A DNA stretch of 64,000 nucleotides from a bacterium (GTDB lineage Bacteria; 4484-113; JAFGCY01): contig JAFGCY010000063.1 in the NCBI GenBank assembly GCA_016932385.1, positions 1 to 64,000 of the forward strand, in the 5' to 3' direction. The translations under genes were made by a program, and so were the position numbers. Positions 17,968-24,943 of this stretch are shown in pieces (position 1 is the first letter of the stretch; every line of letters starts with the position of its first letter). The notes beneath the pieces were generated by a model. It had not been told where the DNA came from, made no database searches, and was given only the letters and a program-made list of their open reading frames with translations.

Positions 17968-18669
17968 TCAGTTTCCATCCGGCGGCGGCGGATCGCCATC
18001 CGGCGGGGGTTGATCTTCACTCGGGGGCGGCCCGGCGCCGGGCGGTTCCTCACCCGGCGGCCAGGGGAAGCCCTCATCCGGCGGGAGGGGCGGCTCGCCT
18101 TCCGACCAGCCCGGCGGTCCTTCACCCGGCGGTCCGTTCCCGCGCGGGCCCCGACCCGGCGGCGGCTCCATCCGGCCGGGGCGCTCATCGCGCTGGCGCT
18201 GCTGCTCGAACCAGCGCCGGACCAGCTCGCCGCGCAGTTCCCGCGGGCGCGGCGCGATCCGCAGGTCACCCCGCCCGAAACGGACGATGAAGTCCTGGGT
18301 CAGAACAATGGCGCGGTTGCCGCGCAGCCGCATAATCTGGTTTGCCTCGGGCAGGTCGATTTCCGGAGTCTGATTCAGTGTATCCGGACCGGCCTCCACG
18401 ATCTCGACAAACAGCCGGTCGGGCAGCGGGGGCACGAACGGTTCTCCCGGGGGGGCGGCCAGGACGACGTGCAGCCCGTCGTCCTGTTCGGCTAGGCTGA
18501 TTAAATGGCCGTGCAGCCAGATGCCGCCATCCGGCGCACCCAGATGCATGCCCCCCGGACCGCCGCCCGGCCCGGGCACGCCCAGCGCCAGCGACAGGCC
18601 CAACACGGCCCAGACCGCGGCGGGAACAACCACCCAAGCCAGCTTGCGGTTATAAGCCAACAGCCACAT
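17968..18669 (-). CDS. Membrane-anchored protein with Pro/Gly-rich tail
   Basis: A 233-residue protein with a short basic N-terminus and one hydrophobic segment (about 11-30, LAWVVVPAAVWAVLGLSLAL). A compact beta-rich domain of about 110 residues follows (IWLHGHLISLA, LHVVLAAPP, RAIVLTQDFIVRFG). The last 85 residues are almost wholly P, G, E and D in repeats such as PPGEGPPG and PPPDGD. The tail is probably extended and periplasmic. I do not recognise the domain. The ATG at 18669 has TAATAT 7 nt upstream on the minus strand, close to the leaderless spacing seen at neighbouring genes. Confidence 0.65.
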   Translation of the reverse strand: MWLLAYNRKLAWVVVPAAVWAVLGLSLALGVPGPGGGPGGMHLGAPDGGIWLHGHLISLAEQDDGLHVVLAAPPGEPFVPPLPDRLFVEIVEAGPDTLNQTPEIDLPEANQIMRLRGNRAIVLTQDFIVRFGRGDLRIAPRPRELRGELVRRWFEQQRQRDERPGRMEPPPGRGPRGNGPPGEGPPGWSEGEPPLPPDEGFPWPPGEEPPGAGPPPSEDQPPPDGDPPPPDGN

Positions 18670-18830
18670 TCAGTACATATTACCTGAGAGTGCCGGGGAC
18701 GGCGCTAGCCGGAGGCTACGGGGGCGGTGATTGGCCGCAAACAAAATCTTGCACATGTAGCAGCACCGTCCTCGGCAACACTTGGAGTGCCCGCGTTGCG
18801 GAAATAGTTTCAGCGCCACGGACGGGGCGG

Positions 18831-18836
18831 TACAAT
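18831..18836 (+). promoter_or_regulatory. -10 box, leaderless GTG start
   Basis: TACAAT, exactly 6 nt before the GTG at 18843. The spacing is identical to thyX and nadC but with a GTG codon, which argues that spacing to the start codon and not chance ATG placement is conserved. Confidence 0.5.
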
Positions 18837-18842
18837 TTGTGC

Positions 18843-19280
18843 GTGCGATTGCTGGTGACCATCCTGTGGATTCTGGCGGCGGTTTGCTGGCTCCCCTGGT
18901 TCGCGCTGCTGGTGCGGTACCTGGCCGGTATCGCGCTGGGGGATCAGGCCGAGTATTTCCGCTTGGTGTTCATGGGGCTCTGGCCGGGGCTGAATATGGG
19001 GTTGTGGCCGCCGGAACGCCTGTTTTACTGGCAGATCGTCTCCTGGTATCCCGTGTGCGCCTGGCTGGGAATGGCGCTCTCGGCCATTGGCTGGCGGATC
19101 TACTGGCGTGAGCAGGACGGCATTCTGACCCGGCCGGCGCCGGTGGTGGCTTTGAGCATCATCGTGCCGCCCGTGGCGCCGTTTTTGATGTGGGGCGACG
19201 CCCGCCGGCGCCATCGCGGCAAAGAAGCCGAGTTGGAGATCGATGTGCTCGACGCGCGGGATAGAATAGGGGCAGGATAA
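18843..19280 (+). CDS. Small integral membrane protein of unknown function
   Basis: A 145-residue protein with about four hydrophobic helices: LLVTILWILAAVCWLPWFALLVRYL at the N-terminus, a middle segment around LVFMGLWPGLNMGLW, one around IVSWYPVCAWLGMALSAIGW, and VVALSIIVPPVAPFLMW. The C-terminus is short and charged (DARRRHRGKEAEL). GTG 18843 is chosen as the start because it directly precedes the first hydrophobic helix and lies 6 nt after TACAAT. Frame upstream of it has no coding character. The lipoprotein gene starts 12 nt after its stop, so the two are probably co-transcribed. Confidence 0.65.
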   Translation: MRLLVTILWILAAVCWLPWFALLVRYLAGIALGDQAEYFRLVFMGLWPGLNMGLWPPERLFYWQIVSWYPVCAWLGMALSAIGWRIYWREQDGILTRPAPVVALSIIVPPVAPFLMWGDARRRHRGKEAELEIDVLDARDRIGAG

Positions 19281-19292
19281 CGGAGGTGGAAA

Positions 19293-20378
19293 ATGCGTTT
19301 GAGCGGGGCCGTGCTGGTACTGACCGGCATCTTGCTTCTGAGCGGATGTCCGCGACCAATCGAACAGAATACACCGACGGACGATACGGGCACCACGATG
19401 TCCGCGCCGCCGGCTGACGGCACGCAGGCGGAGACGGGCACCGAGTTGTCCGCCGACCCCGACGCGCCCGGCGAACCGGGTGCCGGGGGCGCAACCGACG
19501 CCGCGGCTGGCGAGCCGGAGTCCACCGATGCGCCTGCCGACGGCAGCGAATCCGCGGAAGCTCCCGCCAGCGGCGGTGGCAGTGACGGGGCGGACGAGTC
19601 CGCGGCGGATGCCACGGAGTCGGCGGAGGATACCGCCGTGACGCTGGAAACGGACGACCTGCCGGTCAGCGCGCCAGGCCAGGGACGCTACGACCGGCGG
19701 CCAGAGGAGGACGACGCCCTCGATCCGTCGGCGCTGCTGGGCGACGGAGACACGCGGGGCGCCGAGCCGCCGCCGCCGGCCCCGCTCGACCGCGAGAGCC
19801 TGAAGTTCAGCGGCCGGTGGTATGTCGTGGTCGTCAACAAGGAGCGCGACTCGTATCTGGCGCAAAGCGATAACGAATGGGTGTTCGAACTCAACGATGA
19901 CAGCGTTTGCGTGGTCAGCCAGAACAAGGACGGCGTGACCGCCCGCCAGTCGGGCCACTGGCGGATCGATGAAAACGAGCGGCTGGTCCTGCAGATGGGC
20001 CCGGCCGAGCGTGAATACGGCGTGGATCAGCCGCGCGAGGACGTGGCACTGCTGATCGACCAGAACACGCACGCGGTGTTGTTCTGCCTGCGCGAAACCG
20101 GCGGCCGCGCGCCCCTGCTGCAAGCCAGCTACGACCTGGGCGGCAGCCAGCTGACGTTCAAAAGCGCCGGGCCGGGCGATTCCTGGCGGGGGCGGCTGGA
20201 CGAGCCGGCCTGCGACCTGCTGGTGCGGCCGAGCGGGCGGTTCGTCGTCGGCAGCTGGGAAAACGAGCGCGATCACGGCTACGTGCTGCTGGAACTGAGC
20301 AAGGACGGCTTCGACGGCTGGTGGTGGTACGCCTCCTCGGGCAACTTCGACGGCCAGTGGAAGAGCGGCGCGGAATAG
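19293..20378 (+). CDS. Lipoprotein with low-complexity linker and unknown C-terminal domain
   Basis: A 361-residue lipoprotein. Residues 1-19 form a lipoprotein signal peptide with lipobox L-S-G-C19. About 110 residues of Ala/Gly/Asp/Ser/Pro low complexity follow, acidic and probably disordered. A folded C-terminal domain (about 165-361) is rich in Trp and Tyr (GRWYVVVVNKE, GHWRIDENERLVLQM, SWENERDHGYVLLELS, GWWWYASSGNFDGQWKSG). The repeated short antiparallel strands suggest an eight-strand lipocalin-like barrel. That fold is a guess from pattern only. SD GGAGGTGG lies before the ATG. Confidence 0.72.
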   Translation: MRLSGAVLVLTGILLLSGCPRPIEQNTPTDDTGTTMSAPPADGTQAETGTELSADPDAPGEPGAGGATDAAAGEPESTDAPADGSESAEAPASGGGSDGADESAADATESAEDTAVTLETDDLPVSAPGQGRYDRRPEEDDALDPSALLGDGDTRGAEPPPPAPLDRESLKFSGRWYVVVVNKERDSYLAQSDNEWVFELNDDSVCVVSQNKDGVTARQSGHWRIDENERLVLQMGPAEREYGVDQPREDVALLIDQNTHAVLFCLRETGGRAPLLQASYDLGGSQLTFKSAGPGDSWRGRLDEPACDLLVRPSGRFVVGSWENERDHGYVLLELSKDGFDGWWWYASSGNFDGQWKSGAE

Positions 20379-20506
20379 CTGGGGAAGCGCAAGTTCCGAA
20401 AGTGCAGTAGGGACGGCGCAGGCGTCTTCCGCAACGCTGGTGGGATTTCCATGTTGGGTGCAGCAAGGGTACTACGGCCGGCTCTGGCCGTAGACATTTA
20501 AGGTCT

Positions 20507-20594
20507 GCAACCCCGCCATGGCGGGGTTGCGGTACCCGGTGGCCGGGCAAGGTTGCATGATCTACTAAGAAGGGCGAAGCATGGCTTCGCCCTT
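20507..20594. repeat. Two strong palindromes between convergent lipoprotein genes
   Basis: A 24-bp perfect palindrome, GCAACCCCGCC-AT-GGCGGGGTTGC (20507-20530), shares its CCCGCC/GGCGGG core with the pair before thyX. A second hairpin, AAGGGCGAAGC-ATG-GCTTCGCCCTT (20570-20594), has an 11-bp stem and ends in T on the plus strand and A on the left. It can act as a terminator for the minus-strand gene ending at 20626. The rest of 20379-20625 has no gene. Confidence 0.6.
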
Positions 20595-20625
20595 TCAAGC
20601 AATCTCCGTCAAGTCAAGCTCGGTA

Positions 20626-23600
20626 TTACTGCCCGTCCAGACCGGTGCCGTAGCCCAGGTCGTAATAGCCGCCGCCGCCGTCCCAGCCTCCGCCGACGCG
20701 GGTCCAGGCCGCGCCGTTGGCGGGCGGGGTGTCGATTACCGTGCTGGCGTCCGTGCCGAGCAGCATGCCCGCGTATCCCGGTGAATAGGTATCGGCGCCG
20801 CGCGCGTCGACGAACAGCCCGAGGCAGCGCTGGTCGGTGCGTTGCTCGCTGTCCAGCATGGCGCGGCCCAGGTTCTCCACCGTGGCGTCGGCATACAGGG
20901 GCGTGTAAGTGTCGTTGCCGTTGATCTCGATAAACAGGCCGTAGCCGTTGGAATAGCCGGTGCCCAGCGCCAGCGAACTGGCATTGTAGATATCGTTGCC
21001 GCCGCGGTCGACCATCCAGGCGGTAGCCCAGTTGTTGGCGCCGCCGAAGGCGCCCAGGGCCTTGTTCTCGTGGTAGTCGTCGCCCTCCACATCCCAGAGC
21101 ATCGCCAGGCCGCAGGCCACCGCGGCGCCCTGCGAATAGGCGTAGCCGTCGTAATAGTCGCTGCCGGCCGCGTCGATCAGCACGCCGTGGCCGTGGAAGA
21201 AGCCGACGCCCTGGCCGTAGATGCCGCAGTAATACTGATCATCCCCGCCACCGTCGTAAAGCAGGCCGTAACCGCCCGCGGCGACAAAGCGATTACCGGT
21301 TTCCGGATTCACGGTTGTTTCACTCCAGCGGATGCCCGAGGCCGCGCCTTGGGCCATCGTGTCGGCGAACGACGGGAATAAGGAGCTGGCGAATTCGGGG
21401 CGGTCCACAGCAGCGGCAGGTTCAGCGTAGAACAGGTCGTTGCCCGTACCGTCCTGGATCAGCATGCCGACACCCATAACGCCGCCGTAGCCCTGGCCCT
21501 GCCGCCAGATCGTGTAGTCATTAGCTGAACCGCCGTCATCGTAAAGCAGGCCAATGCCGCCGATGGCCGAGCCTTGTCCGAACGAGTCCATTTCGTACGA
21601 ATCACTGCCGTCGCCGTAATCGACCAGCGCGCCGACGCCGTGCATCGCGAATCCCTGCGACATCCGCGACGCGGTGTATTCCTCCGAACCGTCGAAGTCC
21701 ACGAGGATGCCTACGCCGAACCGACCCGCGCCGTACTGCGACGTGTTGTCATTGTTGGCATTGCCGCGCAGACCATCCAGCGGATCGTCCATCGACATGT
21801 AAGTATCATCGCCGGCGAGGTCCAGGCAGACCGAAACGCCATTTTGTCCGCTGGCAGTGGCCCCGGCCGTGCAGGTATAGGTATCGTCGCCGCCAAGGTC
21901 AATCAAGATGGCGAATCCGTTTAAGCGAATTTCGCCATCGGCAATGCTGTCATTGAGCTCGTCGACGACGGTGATCTCCGTGTTGCCACCCGTAAATTCG
22001 ACCGAGGCTACCGTATGCGCGTCAAGGTCATCCTCATCGCACGTCGACCAGTTCACGCTGAAAATCGTTCCCGGCTGGAACAGGTCGGTGTAGTCTCCCG
22101 CGATGATGTACCGGCGGTTGCTGTCGTCCTTGCCAATGATCGGGAATATGTGATTGACATACGTGTCATTCCCCGTGCCGCCAACGACAACCCGTCCGAC
22201 GGACGTCTCTATCTCCAAGCCGACATTCGCCCAAGCGGGATTGTTAGTATCGATATAGGCTTTCAATTGATCGATGGCATCCGCGATCTGGCAGGCTCCC
22301 TCGAAATAAATGGTGTTGTAGGGCATGGCCCGCATGTAGTAAACGCCGCCGGAAACGTCGATGATCGCATCGATCCGGCCTGGCAACGGCACGAAATACT
22401 GCCCGTGAGCCCAGTTGTACCAAACTTGGCGGGAGGCAGCGGTATTCAGGATTGGATCCAGCGCCGCATCGCGCAACTCATAGGCACCCTGCACGGCGGC
22501 GACAACGCGCGCCAAGGGAACCTGGTCCTCGTCTGCCAAGGCACCGAGCGCGGTTTGGTAATTCAGCAGGTTATCTTCACCGCCGACGCTGACAACGAAA
22601 TCATTGATGGCCTCGGCCAGGGCATCGGATTCGCTCAACGTCGGATTAAAACTCTGGGCCGTCGACCTTTTGTCGGCAGGCATCTCGGCGATTCCCGCCA
22701 TCAGCAGATCCTGTAAACCCTCCGATTCCTGAATCGCATCAGCTTTACCATCAATATATTCCGGATACTCTTCCGCTTCGAAGTCTGTGCCTTCGTCATT
22801 GCCGGACCAGCCGCTCCAGAAACTCGGAAGGTACGTGCGCAGGTCCTCGTAATAAGTAGGGGTTGCATCGTACGAATAGAGGTACCAGCCCCAGACGTTG
22901 AATCCGATTTCGGAATCAGGATTGAGTAGTTCGTTCGACTCACGCAAGCTCAGATTGGAGATGTTCAGCCCGACATTGGCCAGGGCCGTACCCATTTCCA
23001 TCGGCAGGACGCCGGTTACCGCCGCTTCCGTGTACGTCTGGACGTTGGTCAGCTGTACCCCGTCGCCGTAGCCCGTCAGTAGCAGCACGTGCATCCAGCC
23101 ATCGTTGTTGCCGAAACGCGCCGGGTCGAGGTTGTCGACCGAGACGTAGGATTCCAGCGTATAGGGGCCGAAGAACATCCAGGATTTCTCGGAGTAGTTG
23201 CTCAAGCCCACCCACAGGCCGCTGCGGTTGGCTACCACCGAAGAGGGCTGGTACGTTCCGTTGATCGAAAAGCCGATCAGGTCCTCGTTTTCCGGCAGCT
23301 CCACGGCATAACGGGCCCAGGCGATCTCGTCGTTCGCCGAGGGAATGTTCAGCGCGCCGCCCGAATAGATGACGGTCGGGGTGCTCTCAGCCATGTTTTC
23401 CAGGTCGATCGTCGTCACGGCGCTCACCCCGTGTCCGGTGGTGCTCACGTCATCCACCGGCAGCGCGGGCAGGTCCGGGGCGAACAGGCCGGGTGTCACC
23501 GGCGCTTCCGCCGCGGCGAACTCGGCCACCAGGCTCGCCGGCGCGGCGTCCGAGAAGCGGTTGGGATTGATGTCGTCCGAGGTACTCAGCGTCACATGGG

Positions 23601-23754
23601 CGCTGACCGGCGCGGCCGGCAGGTTGGTCGGGGCCGTCGTGGCCCGCAGCGATCCGCTTAAGCCGGGATCGACGACATTGCTCCCGCCGCAGGCGGATAA
23701 AAGAATTGCCACTGTGAAAACGGCCAGGAAGAAACTGAGCTTAGCTCGCAGCAT
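20626..23754 (-). CDS. Large lipoprotein with about 12 GxGxLxDxxGxDxY repeats
   Basis: A 1042-residue lipoprotein with lipobox L-S-A-C21. Residues about 30-600 are unlike anything I recognise and include beta strands and a helical middle (ALAEAINDFVVSVGGEDN). From about residue 610 to the C-terminus there are about 12 copies of a 26-30 residue unit, with consensus G-x-G-x-L-x-D-x-x-G-x-D-x-Y followed by 8-10 residues and often G-Q-G. Examples are FAILIDLGGDDTY, GVGILVDFDGSEEY, GHGVLIDAAGSDYY and GLFIEINGNDTY. The regular Asp/Gly turns suggest a beta-solenoid or calcium-binding parallel roll exposed at the cell surface. SD AAGGA precedes ATG 23754. No partner gene is adjacent. Confidence 0.8.
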   Translation of the reverse strand: MLRAKLSFFLAVFTVAILLSACGGSNVVDPGLSGSLRATTAPTNLPAAPVSAHVTLSTSDDINPNRFSDAAPASLVAEFAAAEAPVTPGLFAPDLPALPVDDVSTTGHGVSAVTTIDLENMAESTPTVIYSGGALNIPSANDEIAWARYAVELPENEDLIGFSINGTYQPSSVVANRSGLWVGLSNYSEKSWMFFGPYTLESYVSVDNLDPARFGNNDGWMHVLLLTGYGDGVQLTNVQTYTEAAVTGVLPMEMGTALANVGLNISNLSLRESNELLNPDSEIGFNVWGWYLYSYDATPTYYEDLRTYLPSFWSGWSGNDEGTDFEAEEYPEYIDGKADAIQESEGLQDLLMAGIAEMPADKRSTAQSFNPTLSESDALAEAINDFVVSVGGEDNLLNYQTALGALADEDQVPLARVVAAVQGAYELRDAALDPILNTAASRQVWYNWAHGQYFVPLPGRIDAIIDVSGGVYYMRAMPYNTIYFEGACQIADAIDQLKAYIDTNNPAWANVGLEIETSVGRVVVGGTGNDTYVNHIFPIIGKDDSNRRYIIAGDYTDLFQPGTIFSVNWSTCDEDDLDAHTVASVEFTGGNTEITVVDELNDSIADGEIRLNGFAILIDLGGDDTYTCTAGATASGQNGVSVCLDLAGDDTYMSMDDPLDGLRGNANNDNTSQYGAGRFGVGILVDFDGSEEYTASRMSQGFAMHGVGALVDYGDGSDSYEMDSFGQGSAIGGIGLLYDDGGSANDYTIWRQGQGYGGVMGVGMLIQDGTGNDLFYAEPAAAVDRPEFASSLFPSFADTMAQGAASGIRWSETTVNPETGNRFVAAGGYGLLYDGGGDDQYYCGIYGQGVGFFHGHGVLIDAAGSDYYDGYAYSQGAAVACGLAMLWDVEGDDYHENKALGAFGGANNWATAWMVDRGGNDIYNASSLALGTGYSNGYGLFIEINGNDTYTPLYADATVENLGRAMLDSEQRTDQRCLGLFVDARGADTYSPGYAGMLLGTDASTVIDTPPANGAAWTRVGGGWDGGGGYYDLGYGTGLDGQ

Positions 23755-23922
23755 AGCGTTTTCCTTACTGTGATTTTGCGGCCAGCCCCTGGGGCTGGGT
23801 ACATGTACACATAATCCGTTACTTGCGTGTCCGTCGTAATGGTAACACGATTTGGACCGGCCCGTGGGATGCGGGCGGCCTATGTAATGTAATACCCGAT
23901 GCCGGCCGCGATCATTTTCAGG

Positions 23923-24732
23923 CTAGATCCAACGGGCGTTCTTCAGCGCGTCGCGGATGAACTGCGGGCGCTCGCCGCCGGGCGGCAGGCTGGCCACGGT
24001 TTCCTTGAGCAGGGCCAGCAGGTCCTCCAGCCGGTCGCGCAGCACGGTGATCACGTCCAGCGCCGAGGCCAGCTCGCCGCCGCCGGATTCGCGCGCCTTG
24101 ACATGGCTGTTCGTTACCAGGCTGATGTTGAGGTAGCTCAGACCCAGCTCGCGGGCCAGCACCGCCTCCGGGTACTGCGTCATGTTTTCCAGGTCCCAGC
24201 CCATCTCGGCGTAAAACCGGCTTTCGGCCAGCGTCGAGAACCGCGGGCCGTTGGTGACCACCACCGTCGCGGTGGTATGGCAGCCGAGCCCCAGGCTGCT
24301 GGCGGCGCCGAGCACGGTTTCGCGCATCGTTGGGCAATACGGCTGGGCGAAGCCGACGTGCGTGGTAATCGGACCGTCGTAGTAGGTGTCGGCACGGCGG
24401 CCGTGGGTGTAATCGACCAGCTGGTCCGGGCAGGCGAAGTCGCCGGTTTCGAAGTGCTCGCGCAGCGCGCCGACTGCCGTAACCCCGATGATCTGCGTCA
24501 CGCCCAGTTCTTTCAAGGCGAAAATGTTGGCCCGGTAGGGGATGACGTGGGGAGGCAGGCTGTGGCGCCGGCCATGGCGGGGCAGAAACGCGCAGGACCG
24601 GCCGGCCAGTTCGCCGACGGCGATCACATCGGAGGTCGGGCCGTAAGGGGTTTGGACCGTGAGCTCGCGCCCGCCGGGCAACAGGTGGTAAAACCCGCTG
24701 CCGCCGATAATCCCAATCTCGGCAGTAGTCAT
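23923..24732 (-). CDS. MTAP/PNP-family nucleoside phosphorylase (likely 6-oxopurine type)
   Basis: A 269-residue trimeric-type phosphorylase that cleaves methylthioadenosine, methylthioinosine or a purine nucleoside with phosphate. Family marks: IIGGSGF at the N-terminus (phosphate loop), FLPRHGRRHSLPPHVIPYRANI (phosphate Arg/His segment), GVTAVGAL, NGPRFSTLAES and ENMTQYPEAVLARELGL (Met that contacts the ribose). The adenine-selective MTAP motif T-D-Y-D is absent. The matching place reads V-T-N-S-H, and Asn there goes with 6-oxopurine bases, so methylthioinosine or hypoxanthine-type substrates are more likely than MTA. It is full length. TACAAT lies 6 nt before ATG 24732. Confidence 0.9.
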   Translation of the reverse strand: MTTAEIGIIGGSGFYHLLPGGRELTVQTPYGPTSDVIAVGELAGRSCAFLPRHGRRHSLPPHVIPYRANIFALKELGVTQIIGVTAVGALREHFETGDFACPDQLVDYTHGRRADTYYDGPITTHVGFAQPYCPTMRETVLGAASSLGLGCHTTATVVVTNGPRFSTLAESRFYAEMGWDLENMTQYPEAVLARELGLSYLNISLVTNSHVKARESGGGELASALDVITVLRDRLEDLLALLKETVASLPPGGERPQFIRDALKNARWI

Positions 24733-24738
24733 GATGCG

Positions 24739-24744
24739 ATTGTA
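24739..24744 (-). promoter_or_regulatory. -10 box of the phosphorylase gene, leaderless arrangement
   Basis: TACAAT on the minus strand, then exactly 6 nt (CGCATC) and the ATG at 24732. Same geometry as thyX, nadC and others. Confidence 0.5.
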
Positions 24745-24943
24745 TCAGGTATTCACCCCCGCGTTCGATAGAGGCGGCCGCGCGCGGTTATCCAATCCAG
24801 CGGGCCGGCGGAACATTTTAAGCGCCGGCGGCATCTAGCTGCTGCGGATTCCGCCGGTATCAACCGGCCGGCACATACGCTAAGATGCATCGTTCAATGC
24901 ACGTGTACGGGATTCAACCCGACGCTATCAACTGGAGGAGACC

